NCBI RefSeq assembly: GCF_017876115.1
Contig: NZ_JAGINO010000002.1
Coordinates: 310,001 to 374,000, forward strand
Length of the DNA stretch: 64,000 bases
Source of the DNA: Azospirillum picis
Lineage (GTDB): Bacteria > Pseudomonadota > Alphaproteobacteria > Azospirillales > Azospirillaceae
Direction of reading: 5' to 3'
The notes below the pieces were generated by a model that saw only the letters and a program-made list of their open reading frames with translations, was not told the DNA's origin and searched no databases. Shown one piece after another: positions 32,101-40,276 of the stretch. A program made the position numbers and the translations under genes. The stretch's first letter is position 1, and each line of letters starts with the position of its first letter.

Positions 32101-32771
32101 ATGTAGCAGGCGACCTCGCCCTGCCCCGGCTCGATCGTCCAGCGCAGGCTGCGCGCCGCTGCCGGAGCCGGTGGCGCCGGGGGAGCGGGAACCGCCCCCG
32201 GACGGATGGCGGGCGGGCGGATGGCGGGTGGGCGGGGAGCGGGCGGGTGCGCGGGCGGGTGCGTGGGCGACGGCGGGTTGGAGGGTTGGCGGACCAGGCT
32301 GAGCGGCGCCGCCGCCGGGCGGGTAGCCGGAGCGGGCGGTGGGGCGGCGGGAGGAGCCGCAAGGGCGGGGGGCGGCAGAACGGGTGGCGGCGGCGGGGCC
32401 AGCGGCGCCTTGACGTCGGCCACGTCGAACAGCGAGGCGCGGCGCCATTCCGGGCGGCTTTCCAACGCGAGCATCGCCGCCGCCGCCATGTGGGCACAGG
32501 CATTGCGGCCGCAGGTGCAGCTCCGCTCCAGCACGACGCTGCGCTTGCCCTGCACGGGGGTCACCCTCACCGACAGCCGGCGCCCCAGGTCGCTGACCTC
32601 GGCCTCGACGCGGTGGCCGCCGGGCGGCGCCAGCGTCACCGCACCGGTCATGATGAGCGTGCGTCCGCGCTGCAGCGTCTTGGCATCAAAGACGCGCGTC
32701 AGGTCTTCCTGCGAGAAGGGGACGGCAGCGCCGCCCGAGGGGCCACGCGGCAAGGCATCGAACAGCGACAT
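29190..32771 (-). CDS. SWIM zinc-finger SNF2-family DNA helicase/translocase
   Basis: A 1193-residue protein. A SWIM zinc finger (Cys85, Cys87, Cys92, His94; [10 protein letters not shown]) is at the N terminus. A long Pro/Ala-rich disordered linker at about 115-215 follows, then a large uncharacterised middle region, then the SNF2 motor in the C-terminal ~480 residues. Motor motifs are [39 protein letters not shown] and [21 protein letters not shown]. Such RapA/HepA-like bacterial SNF2 proteins remodel nucleoprotein complexes, and some are associated with defence or repair. No methylase, nuclease or defence partner is adjacent, so a general role is more likely. The ATG at 32771 gives the usual [10 protein letters not shown] opening. 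Confidence 0.9.
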   Translation of the reverse strand: [1193 protein letters not shown]

Positions 32772-33017
32772 GCGGTGCGGACGGAACCCGGCGGGACAGA
32801 GTGGTCGGAACGAAACGAAAACGGGGGCGTCGGTATAGGATCTTGCGCTACGGCGCGCAAGCCCCGGCTTGGGCGCCGCAGCGTCCGGCACGGCGGCGGT
32901 GGCGCCGGCCGGCGACGCGCCCCCGGCTGACCGTCATAGCACAGGATGGCGCCGGCTTCACCCTGTTGGCCATCATCAGGCTGGCCGCACCCCTGTTGTC
33001 CGTCAGGTTGTCGGACG

Positions 33018-33692
33018 TCAACCGGGATGGCCGGGCAGCGGCAGGCCGGCGAAGGCGCACAGCCCGCCGCCCTGGACATGGTAGGCGAGCTGGTAGGCGA
33101 CCCGGCGGATCACCGCCTCGACGAAGGAGGGATCGCCGGCATGGACCAGCAGCGCCAGCCCGATCGCCATGATCCCCAGCAGCCAGAGCGGGGTGCGCAG
33201 GCGCGGTGCCCGGTCCTTCCGGCTGGTCCACAGGAACAGCAGCACCGACAGCCCGCCGACCAGCAGCCCGACGGCCACCTCGGCCCGGGAATGGGCGGAG
33301 ACGACGACACGCGAGGCGGAGATCGCCAGCACCAGCGCCACGGCCGCCGCCGGCAGCCCGAGCCGCAGCCAGCGGGAGTCGGCGTTGCGGGCGGCCAGCG
33401 CCGCCACCGACCCGTAGAACACCGCCGAGAAGGCGGCATGGCCGCTCGGGCTGATGAAGCGGTCGCCGGGGAACAGCGCCTCGTAGAGCGGGAATTCCGG
33501 CAGGCCGCAGCCGTGGCCGACCAGCTTCAGCACCACCATCACCCCCAGGCAGACGGCGAGCGCCAGCAGCCAGCGCATCGCCATCGGCGCCGAATGCCGC
33601 CGCCACAGCGCGGTGGCATAGAGCGCCGACAGCGGCACGAGGAGGCTGCTGCTGCCGAGGTGGGTGATGGCGACGCTGGCAGTGGCGAGCAT
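33018..33692 (-). CDS. PAP2-superfamily membrane phosphatase
   Basis: A 224-residue protein with five or six predicted membrane helices. The PAP2 core is present: SPSGHAAFS (PSGH at 82-85) and SRVVVSAHSRAEV (Ser127-Arg128, His134). The usual final Asp is Glu138, and the first PAP2 motif KxxxxxxRP is only partly matched at Lys56 (no RP). The protein may be a divergent lipid-phosphate or undecaprenyl-pyrophosphate phosphatase. The ATG at 33692 avoids a Cys-rich upstream extension. No operon partner is evident. Confidence 0.78.
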   Translation of the reverse strand: MLATASVAITHLGSSSLLVPLSALYATALWRRHSAPMAMRWLLALAVCLGVMVVLKLVGHGCGLPEFPLYEALFPGDRFISPSGHAAFSAVFYGSVAALAARNADSRWLRLGLPAAAVALVLAISASRVVVSAHSRAEVAVGLLVGGLSVLLFLWTSRKDRAPRLRTPLWLLGIMAIGLALLVHAGDPSFVEAVIRRVAYQLAYHVQGGGLCAFAGLPLPGHPG

Positions 33693-33910
33693 CGGGTCCC
33701 CATGGATGTGGGTTGGGAATGGACGGACGGCTCTGGCACATGGTGCGACGCAGCAAGCGCCGCAAGGTCCCGACCCGTCCGGGGTACCTTGCACCGCGAG
33801 GCTGCGCGGAAGGAAGGGGTAAGTTGTGGACGGCCGGCGGCGGCGGGGCTAATGCTGGCCGCACCGACCATCCGCCCCTCCTCCCCCCGAACCGCACAGG
33901 GACTTCGCCC

Positions 33911-34798
33911 ATGGCCATGACCGTCCGCCCCCGCCGCAGCGTGCTCTACATGCCGGGTTCGAACGCCCGCGCCCTGGAGAAGGGCCGTAGCCTGCCGGCC
34001 GACGGGCTGATCCTGGACCTGGAGGATGCCGTCACGCCGGACGCCAAGGCGGCGGCGCGCGACACCATCGCGCGGGCGCTGGCGGACGGCGGCTATGGCG
34101 GGCGGGAGCTGGTGGTCCGCACCAACGGGCTGAACACCCCCTGGGGCTTCGAGGACCTGCGGATGGCGGCGGCCTGCGGCGCCGACGCCGTGCTGCTGCC
34201 CAAGGTGGAGAGCGCCGACGCCGTCCGCCAGGCCGAGGCGCTGCTGCGCGCGTCGGGTTCCCCCGGCAGCCAGAGGATCTGGTGCATGATGGAGACGCCG
34301 CTCGGCATCCTCAACGCCCGCGAGATCGCCGCCGCCTCCCCCGCCGTCGGGGCGCTGGTGCTGGGGACCTCCGACCTTGCCAAGGACTTGCATGCCGCCC
34401 ACACCGCCCAGCGGCTGCCGATGATCACCAGCCTCGGCCTCTGCCTGCTGGCGGCGCGCGCCTATGGGCTGGCGGTGCTGGACGGGGTGCACCTGGACCT
34501 GAACGACGACGAGGGCTTCGCCGCCTCCTGCCGCCAGGGGCGCGAGCTGGGCTTCGACGGCAAGACGCTGATCCACCCCAAAACCATCGCCGCCTGCAAC
34601 GCCGCCTTCGCCCCGAGCGCGGAGGACATCGCCCACGCCCACCGCATCATCGCCGCCCATGCCGAGGCGGCGGCGGCCGGCAAGGGGGTGGTGCTGGTCG
34701 ACGGCAAGCTGGTGGAGAACCTGCATGTCGAGAACGCCCGCCGGCTGGTGGCGTTGGCCGATGCCATCGCGGTGCTTGAGGGCGGGGCGGAGGGCTGA
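33911..34798 (+). CDS. HpcH/HpaI aldolase family CoA-ester lyase (CitE-like)
   Basis: A 295-residue TIM-barrel enzyme of the citrate-lyase beta/malyl-CoA lyase family. Motifs: RRSVLYMPGSNARALEK (CoA binding), DGLILDLEDAVTPDAK (metal-binding acids), VVRTNGLNTPWGFEDL, METPLGILNAREIA and GKTLIHPKTIAACN. It cleaves a 3-hydroxyacyl-CoA such as malyl-CoA or citramalyl-CoA; the exact substrate cannot be fixed. Two nearby ATGs exist (33911 and 33917); the first is used. It is divergent from PAP2 and has no lyase alpha or gamma partner. Confidence 0.85.
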   Translation: MAMTVRPRRSVLYMPGSNARALEKGRSLPADGLILDLEDAVTPDAKAAARDTIARALADGGYGGRELVVRTNGLNTPWGFEDLRMAAACGADAVLLPKVESADAVRQAEALLRASGSPGSQRIWCMMETPLGILNAREIAAASPAVGALVLGTSDLAKDLHAAHTAQRLPMITSLGLCLLAARAYGLAVLDGVHLDLNDDEGFAASCRQGRELGFDGKTLIHPKTIAACNAAFAPSAEDIAHAHRIIAAHAEAAAAGKGVVLVDGKLVENLHVENARRLVALADAIAVLEGGAEG

Positions 34799-34865
34799 TA
34801 TCGGCGCGATTGCGGCCTGATGGGAGATGACCGAAAATTTCGGTTGCAGAATCTGTTTATAACTT

Positions 34866-34891
34866 GGAACCAACCACCCGGCTGTCCGGTT
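34866..34891 (+). promoter_or_regulatory. Possible EcfG-type general-stress promoter
   Basis: GGAAC at 34866-34870 and CGGTT at 34887-34891 are separated by 16 bases, resembling the alphaproteobacterial EcfG consensus GGAAC-N16-17-CGTT with one deviation in the -10 part. It lies 34 bp before the KGG stress gene, a common EcfG-regulated class. The weak -10 keeps the confidence low. Confidence 0.45.
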
Positions 34892-34924
34892 GACAAACCA
34901 ACAAGGCACAGTCGGAGGTTGGTT

Positions 34925-35215
34925 ATGGCCTCGAAAGAGAGCGGCCGTACTTCGGGCCGCGGTTTTGCATCGATGGACCCGGATCGGCAACGCCAGATCG
35001 CCAGCAAAGGCGGTGAAAGCGTGCCGGCCGACAAGCGCAGCTTCTCGAAGAACCCGGAGCTTGCCGCGGAAGCAGGGCGCAAGGGGGGACGCAGCGTGCC
35101 TGCCTCCTCGCGCAGCTTCTCGCGCAACCCCTCGCTGGCGGCGGAAGCCGGCCGCAAGGGCGGACAGGCGAGCCATGGCGGCCGACCGGCCGACCGTCCG
35201 GCCGGGGGCGATTGA
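34925..35215 (+). CDS. KGG-repeat stress-induced hydrophilic protein
   Basis: A 96-residue, very hydrophilic protein made of three KGG repeats. The first has FASMDPDRQRQIASKGG; the other two are NPELAAEAGRKGG and NPSLAAEAGRKGG. This is the GsiB/KGG family, LEA-like and induced by general stress, desiccation or starvation. There is no catalytic site or membrane segment. GGAGGTTGG precedes the ATG at 34925; an in-frame start at 34820 would add a non-homologous leader that includes the putative promoter. The gene ends at a strong terminator. Confidence 0.88.
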   Translation: MASKESGRTSGRGFASMDPDRQRQIASKGGESVPADKRSFSKNPELAAEAGRKGGRSVPASSRSFSRNPSLAAEAGRKGGQASHGGRPADRPAGGD

Positions 35216-35238
35216 GCCGCTGCACCCGTGCAGACGAA

Positions 35239-35267
35239 AAAGCCCCCGTCCGGTGGACGGGGGCTTT
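35239..35267 (+). terminator. Rho-independent terminator after the KGG gene
   Basis: AAAGCCCCCGTCC-GGT-GGACGGGGGCTTT forms a perfect 13-bp stem with a 3-base loop, followed by TCTCTTTTCC. The A-run on the left arm also lets it serve leuB on the other strand. Confidence 0.88.
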
Positions 35268-35308
35268 CTCTTTTCCGAGGGCGTTTCCCGCCGCGAGGAC
35301 GCGCGCGG

Positions 35309-36424
35309 TCAGGAGGACAGCTTGTCCAGCTCGCGCAGGATCGAGTCGCCCATGACGGTGGTCGAGCAGCGCGCCATGCCCGGTGCCATGATGTCGGCGG
35401 TGCGCATGCCGCCGCCCAGCACGGTCTGGATGGACTTCTCGATCATCCTGGCTTCCTCGTCCAGGTTGAACGAGTAGCGCAGGCACATCGCGAAGGACAG
35501 CAGCGTGGCGCAGGGATTGGCGAGGTCGCGCCCGGCGATGTCCGGGGCGGAGCCGTGCACCGGCTCGTACAGCGCCTTGCGGTTGCCGTTGGCGTCCGGC
35601 GCGCCCAGCGACGCCGACGGCAGCATGCCGAGCGAGCCGGTCATCATCGCCGCCTCGTCCGACAGGATGTCGCCGAACAGGTTGTCGGTGACGATCACGT
35701 CGAACTGCCTGGGGTTCTTCAGGAGCTGCATGGCGCCGTTGTCGGCGTACATGTGGCTCAGCTCGACATCCTGGAACTCCTCCTGGTGCAGCCTGGTCAC
35801 TTCCTGCCGCCACAGCAGGCCGGATTCCATGACGTTCGCCTTCTCCATCGAGCACAGCTTGTTCCCGCGCTTGCGGGCCAACTCGAAGGCGACGCGGGCG
35901 ACGCGGCGGATTTCCGAGGTGGTGTAGACCTGGGTGTTGACGCCGCGGCGCTCGCCGTCGCCGATCTCGGTAATGCCGCGCGGCTCACCGAAATAGACGC
36001 CGCCGGTCAGCTCGCGCACGATCAGAATGTCGAGGCCGCGGATGACGTCGGCCTTCAGGGTCGAGGCGTCGACCAGCGCGTCGAACACCACGGCCGGGCG
36101 CAGGTTGGCGAACAGGCCGAGTTCCTTGCGCAGGGCCAGCAGGCCGGCTTCCGGGCGCTTGGTGTAGTCGGTCGGGTTGTCCCACTTGGGGCCGCCGACG
36201 GCGCCCAGCATGACGGCGTCCACCGCCAGCGCCTCGGCCAGCGTGGCGTCCGACAGCGGCACGCCGTAGGCGTCGATGGCCGCACCGCCGACCAGCCCCT
36301 CGGACACGTCGAAGGTGATTTTGCGCTTGCGGTCCATCCAGTCGATGACCCGGCGCACCTGGCGCATCACTTCCGGGCCGATGCCGTCGCCGGGGAGGAA
36401 CAGAAGCTTCTTATTGGCGGCCAT
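35309..36424 (-). CDS. leuB: 3-isopropylmalate dehydrogenase
   Basis: A 371-residue isocitrate/isopropylmalate dehydrogenase family enzyme of leucine biosynthesis (NAD+-dependent oxidative decarboxylation of 3-isopropylmalate). Motifs: [14 protein letters not shown] at the N terminus, [41 protein letters not shown] (metal-binding acids) and [15 protein letters not shown]. Length is normal. leuD is 69 bp upstream on the same strand, so the two form a unit. leuC is absent from the immediate neighbourhood. Confidence 0.95.
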   Translation of the reverse strand: MAANKKLLFLPGDGIGPEVMRQVRRVIDWMDRKRKITFDVSEGLVGGAAIDAYGVPLSDATLAEALAVDAVMLGAVGGPKWDNPTDYTKRPEAGLLALRKELGLFANLRPAVVFDALVDASTLKADVIRGLDILIVRELTGGVYFGEPRGITEIGDGERRGVNTQVYTTSEIRRVARVAFELARKRGNKLCSMEKANVMESGLLWRQEVTRLHQEEFQDVELSHMYADNGAMQLLKNPRQFDVIVTDNLFGDILSDEAAMMTGSLGMLPSASLGAPDANGNRKALYEPVHGSAPDIAGRDLANPCATLLSFAMCLRYSFNLDEEARMIEKSIQTVLGGGMRTADIMAPGMARCSTTVMGDSILRELDKLSS

Positions 36425-36493
36425 GGCGGGCGCACTCCCAAATATCTGACGTCAAGAAGACAGAAGGTGAACGGGGATCGGCGGACGGGGCGG

Positions 36494-37105
36494 TCAGGCC
36501 CACATCCAGGGCTGGGCGGCGCGCTGCCTGCCCTCGTACCCGTCGATCTGGCCGGACTGCTGCATGGTCAGGCCGATGTCGTCCAGGCCGTTCAGCAGGC
36601 AGTGCCGGCGGAACGGGTCGAGGTCGAAGCTGATGGTGCCGCCGTCCGGCCCGGTGATGGTCTGCTTCTCAAGGTCGACCGTGATGACGGCGTTCGACCC
36701 GCGCGACGCGTCGTCGAGCAGCAGGTCGACCTGCTCCTTCGGCAACTTGATCGGCAGGATGCCGTTCTTGAAACAGTTGTTGTAGAAGATGTCGGCGAAG
36801 CTGGGGGCGATGATGCAGCGGATGCCGTAGTCGGCCAGCGCCCACGGCGCATGCTCGCGCGAGGAGCCGCAGCCGAAATTGTCGCCCGCCACCAGGATGC
36901 TGGCCTTGCGGTAGGCCGGCTTGTTCAGGACGAAGTCCGGGATCTCCTGCCCGTCCGCGGTGTAGCGCATCTCGTCGAACAGATGCTTGCCCAGCCCCGT
37001 CCGCTTGATGGTCTTCAGGAACTGCTTGGGAATGATCATGTCGGTGTCGACGTTGATCATCGGCAGCGGCGCCGCAACGCCGGTGAGAACCGTGAACTTA
37101 TCCAT
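36494..37105 (-). CDS. leuD: 3-isopropylmalate dehydratase small subunit
   Basis: A 203-residue LeuD. It opens [30 protein letters not shown] and has the swivelling-domain motif [17 protein letters not shown] plus [20 protein letters not shown]. It works with the aconitase-like large subunit LeuC to isomerise 2- to 3-isopropylmalate. The ATG at 37105 is the family start; the frame stays open far upstream only because it mirrors the opposite-strand gene. It heads leuD-leuB. Confidence 0.95.
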   Translation of the reverse strand: MDKFTVLTGVAAPLPMINVDTDMIIPKQFLKTIKRTGLGKHLFDEMRYTADGQEIPDFVLNKPAYRKASILVAGDNFGCGSSREHAPWALADYGIRCIIAPSFADIFYNNCFKNGILPIKLPKEQVDLLLDDASRGSNAVITVDLEKQTITGPDGGTISFDLDPFRRHCLLNGLDDIGLTMQQSGQIDGYEGRQRAAQPWMWA

Positions 37106-37357
37106 CGCCAGAAATCCTGTCGCGCAAGAAGGCGCAAGCGTGCGCATGCAGAGGGTGGTGAATAGCAGACCCATCCAGCCATTGCCAGAGGAAGCTTGCC
37201 GTTTTCCCTGCGCGCCACGAGCGAACAGGTATGCGCGGGCGCGTCCTGGCGCATGAATGTTGCGCGCAGGCATCGCGCGGGAACGCAGGAGACACCCTGG
37301 CCGAGCCTTGCGCGACATCTTGCGGAAACCCCTCCCCTCCCCTACCAAGACCTCCCG

Positions 37358-39019
37358 ATGCCCCGTCCCGCCCCCACGAGTCCTTCCGCCGCCATGACGA
37401 CACCCGCCGACCGACGTGCCCGCCTGGCGGGCCGCGCCTTCCTGTTGCTGGCGCCCGTCGCCTATGGCCTGCTGACGCTGGCCTTCGGCATGGACGCCAA
37501 CTGGGACCTGCGGAACTACCACTGGTACAACGCCTATGCGCTGCTGACCGGCCGGCTGGGGCGCGACCTGCTGGCGGCGCAGATGCCGACCTTCTACAGC
37601 CCCGTCCTCGACGTTCCCTTCTACCTGCTGGCGGCGCACCTGCCGGCGCGGCTGGCGGGGTTCCTGTGGGGAGCCCTGCAGGGCGTCAACCTGTCGCTGC
37701 TGTACGTGCTGGCATCGTCCTGCCTGCGGACCGTTCCCCTGCCGAAACGGACCTCGGTCGCCATGGCGCTGGCGGCGATGGGCGGGCTGGGCGGCGGCAC
37801 GCTGGGGCTGATCGGCACCACCTTCCAGGACAATGTGGTCAGCCTGGGCGTCCTGGGGGCGCTGGCGGTGGTCGCCGCCAGCCTGCCGGGCATGCTGGGG
37901 GGACGGGCGCTTCCCGCCTTCGCCCGCGCCGGCGCCGCCGGGCTGCTGGCCGGGGCGGCGATGGGGCTGAAGAACCCGACGGTGATCTACGCGGTCGGGC
38001 TGTGCCTGGCCTTCCTGGCGCTGCCGGCGCGCCCATGGCGGCGGCTGTGGCTGGCCTTCTTCTTCGGGATCGGCGTGCTGGCCGGGCTGGCGGCGGGCGG
38101 CGGCCTGTGGATGGCGCATCTGTGGCACGACTACGGGAACCCGGTCTTCCCGCACATGAACCACATCTTCAAGTCGCCCTTCGCCGCGATCTCCGACTAC
38201 GTCAACGTCAGCTTCTTCCCGCCGGGCGTGCTGCAACGGCTGTTCTTCCCCTTCGTCTTCACCTTCTCCCCGCTGACGGTGGGCGAGGTGCCCTATTTCG
38301 ACCTGCGGGTGCTGGCGCTGTTCGTTCTGGTCCCCCTCGGCGCCGTCTGCGCCCTCATCGGCCAAGCGGCCGGCGGCTCCGCGTCCCGGGAGCGGGCCGG
38401 CTGGCTGACCGACGGGCCGGCGACCCGCTTCCTGCTGGTGGCGATCAGCATCACCTACGCGCTGTGGGTGGCGATGTTCTGCATCTACCGCTACCTGGTG
38501 CCGCTGGAGATGCTGGCGCCACTGGCGCTGGTGATGGCGGTCGGGCTGCTGCCGCTGGCGCGCCGGTTGCGCATCGGGCTGGCGGTGGCGGTGCTGGCGC
38601 TGGTGCAACTGACCGTGCAGCCGGCCGACTGGGGGCGCGTCGCCTGGGCCGACCGCTGGGTGACGGCCGAGGTGCCGCCGATCGAGGACCCCGACGACAC
38701 CATGGTGCTGATGGCCGGCTACTGGGCGATCTCGCACGTCGTCCCGTCCTTCCCGGCCGGCGTCACCTTCGTGCGCATCCAGTCGAACTTCCTGCAGCCG
38801 GATTCCGTCGGCAACGGCTATCTCGCCATCATGAAGGACAAGGTGGCGGCCCACCGCGGCCCGCTGATGATGCTGAGCACCATCCCCGACACCCCCGGCG
38901 GCGCCAAGGCGGCGGCGCTGCTCGGCCTGCGGCTGGATCCCGCGAGTTGCCGGGCGATTCCCAACAACCTGGGCGAGCCCCTGAACCTGTGCGGAATCAC
39001 CCACGCGGCAGTGGAATAA
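37358..39019 (+). CDS. Multi-TM membrane protein, probable GT-C type glycosyltransferase
   Basis: About 553 residues with ten or more hydrophobic segments. Just after TM1 an acidic loop, [16 protein letters not shown], resembles the DxD-like first extracytoplasmic loop of GT-C transferases that use polyprenyl-phosphate sugars. A hydrophilic C-terminal ~80 residues follows the last helix. It is directly followed by a GT2 enzyme and GtrA, as in gtr cassettes where the third gene is the specific transferase. I do not recognise the exact family. Start choice is uncertain: ATGs at 37358 and 37394 both lack a good ribosome-binding site. Confidence 0.65.
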   Translation: MPRPAPTSPSAAMTTPADRRARLAGRAFLLLAPVAYGLLTLAFGMDANWDLRNYHWYNAYALLTGRLGRDLLAAQMPTFYSPVLDVPFYLLAAHLPARLAGFLWGALQGVNLSLLYVLASSCLRTVPLPKRTSVAMALAAMGGLGGGTLGLIGTTFQDNVVSLGVLGALAVVAASLPGMLGGRALPAFARAGAAGLLAGAAMGLKNPTVIYAVGLCLAFLALPARPWRRLWLAFFFGIGVLAGLAAGGGLWMAHLWHDYGNPVFPHMNHIFKSPFAAISDYVNVSFFPPGVLQRLFFPFVFTFSPLTVGEVPYFDLRVLALFVLVPLGAVCALIGQAAGGSASRERAGWLTDGPATRFLLVAISITYALWVAMFCIYRYLVPLEMLAPLALVMAVGLLPLARRLRIGLAVAVLALVQLTVQPADWGRVAWADRWVTAEVPPIEDPDDTMVLMAGYWAISHVVPSFPAGVTFVRIQSNFLQPDSVGNGYLAIMKDKVAAHRGPLMMLSTIPDTPGGAKAAALLGLRLDPASCRAIPNNLGEPLNLCGITHAAVE

Positions 39020-39121
39020 TCGGCGGGCCTGTGCTGTTTATCGCCACAGCCTCCATGAGAGCCCAATGTGAGCCGGCAGGCGCGAGCCGTTCCCGGCCCT
39101 GGCAGAGCGAAGCACCCGACG

Positions 39122-40276
39122 ATGATGCAATCGACCCTCGACCGCCCCGTCCCCGATCGCGCACCCGCCGATCGCGCGCCTTCTGATCGCGCGCCTTCTG
39201 ATCGCGCGCCTTCTGATCGCGCGCCTTCTGATCGCTCTGCCGCCGATCCCGCCGCCAGCCCCGGCCCGCGCGCCGGCGCGTCGGGAACGCCGATTGCCGG
39301 ACCGGACGCCGGGCCGGCACCGACCGTCGCGGTGCTGATCCCCTGCTACAACGAGGAGGCGGCGATCGGTACGGTGGTCGCCGACTTCCGCGCCGCCCTG
39401 CCGGATGCCGTCGTCTACGTCTACGACAACAACTCCAAGGACCGGACGGTCGAGGTGGCGCGCGCGGCCGGCGCGGTGGTGCGCAGCGAGCCGCTGCAGG
39501 GCAAGGGCAACGTGATGCGGCGGATGTTCGCCGACATCGAGGCCGACGTCTATGTGCTGGTCGACGGCGACGACACCTACCACGCGCCGAGCGCACCGCT
39601 GCTGGTCAAGCGGCTGTGGGAAGAGCGGCTGGACATGGTCAACGGCGCCCGGGTCACCGAGATCGTCGCCGCCTACCGCCCCGGCCACCGTTTCGGCAAC
39701 CTGCTGCTGACCGGAATGGTCGCCAAGATCTTCGGTAGCCGCATCAACGACATGCTGTCGGGCTACCGGGTCTTCTCCCGCCGCTTCGTCAAGTCCTTTC
39801 CGGCGCTGGCCAGCGGCTTCGAGACCGAGACCGAGCTGACCGTCCATGCGCTGGAGCTGCGCATGCCGATCGCCGAGGTGAAGACCCCCTACAAGGATCG
39901 CCCGCCGGGGTCGCACAGCAAGCTGAACACCATCCGCGACGGCATCCGCATCCTGCGCACCATCGTCCATCTGGTGAAGGAGGAGCGGCCGCTGCCCTTC
40001 TTCTCCGCCATCTTCGGCATCCTGGCGCTGCTGGCGGTGATCCTCGGCGTGCCGGTGATCGCCACCTACTTCCAGACCGGGCTGGTGCCGCGGCTGCCGA
40101 CCGCCGTGCTGGCGACCGGCCTGATGGTGCTGGCCTTCCTCAGCCTGACCTGCGGGCTGATCCTCGACACCGTCACCCACGGCCGCCGCGAGGCCAAGCG
40201 CATGCACTATCTGGCGCTGCGGGCACCGGGCGGCCACCCGCCGCTGGCCGGCGCCCGCGGGGACCAGGACCGGTGA
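39122..40276 (+). CDS. GT2 family glycosyltransferase with N-terminal repeat (GtrB/DPM-like)
   Basis: About 384 residues. A disordered N-terminal tail of DRAPS repeats (residues ~10-40) precedes a GT-A fold: VAVLIPCYNEEAAIGTVV, VYVYDNNSKDRTVEVA, and the catalytic/metal DxD in VLVDGDDTYHAPS. DMLSGYRVFSRRFVKSFP and SGFETETELTVHALE are typical of polyprenyl-phosphate glycosyltransferases. Two C-terminal TM segments (FFSAIFGILALLAVILGVPV and AVLATGLMVLAFLSLTCGLIL) anchor it. It likely loads a sugar onto undecaprenyl phosphate for flipping by GtrA. The tandem ATGs at 39122/39125 are used; a GTG at 39068 is less likely. The stop overlaps gtrA by four bases. Confidence 0.85.
   Translation: MMQSTLDRPVPDRAPADRAPSDRAPSDRAPSDRAPSDRSAADPAASPGPRAGASGTPIAGPDAGPAPTVAVLIPCYNEEAAIGTVVADFRAALPDAVVYVYDNNSKDRTVEVARAAGAVVRSEPLQGKGNVMRRMFADIEADVYVLVDGDDTYHAPSAPLLVKRLWEERLDMVNGARVTEIVAAYRPGHRFGNLLLTGMVAKIFGSRINDMLSGYRVFSRRFVKSFPALASGFETETELTVHALELRMPIAEVKTPYKDRPPGSHSKLNTIRDGIRILRTIVHLVKEERPLPFFSAIFGILALLAVILGVPVIATYFQTGLVPRLPTAVLATGLMVLAFLSLTCGLILDTVTHGRREAKRMHYLALRAPGGHPPLAGARGDQDR
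39170..39229 (+). repeat. Four perfect tandem copies of a 15-bp unit inside the GT2 gene
   Basis: GATCGCGCGCCTTCT is repeated exactly four times (39170-39184, 39185-39199, 39200-39214, 39215-39229), with degenerate units on both sides. It encodes the peptide DRAPS. Because the unit is a multiple of three, copy-number change alters tail length without breaking the frame. Confidence 0.97.

Noticed and set aside
29448-32930. 1160-residue plus-strand ORF opposite the SNF2 gene
   Set aside because: Compositional shadow of a gene with clear SWIM and SNF2 motifs; residue content is repetitive and without motifs.
33731-33748. TGGCACATGGTGCGAC near the CoA-lyase gene as a -24/-12 promoter
   Set aside because: GG and GC are 8 rather than 10 bases apart.
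39068-39121. GTG at 39068 as the start of the GT2 gene
   Set aside because: No Shine-Dalgarno and it adds a non-conserved leader; the tandem ATGs at 39122/39125 are simpler. Not excluded entirely.
39170-39229. CRISPR array
   Set aside because: The 15-bp units are contiguous with no spacers and are in frame inside a gene.
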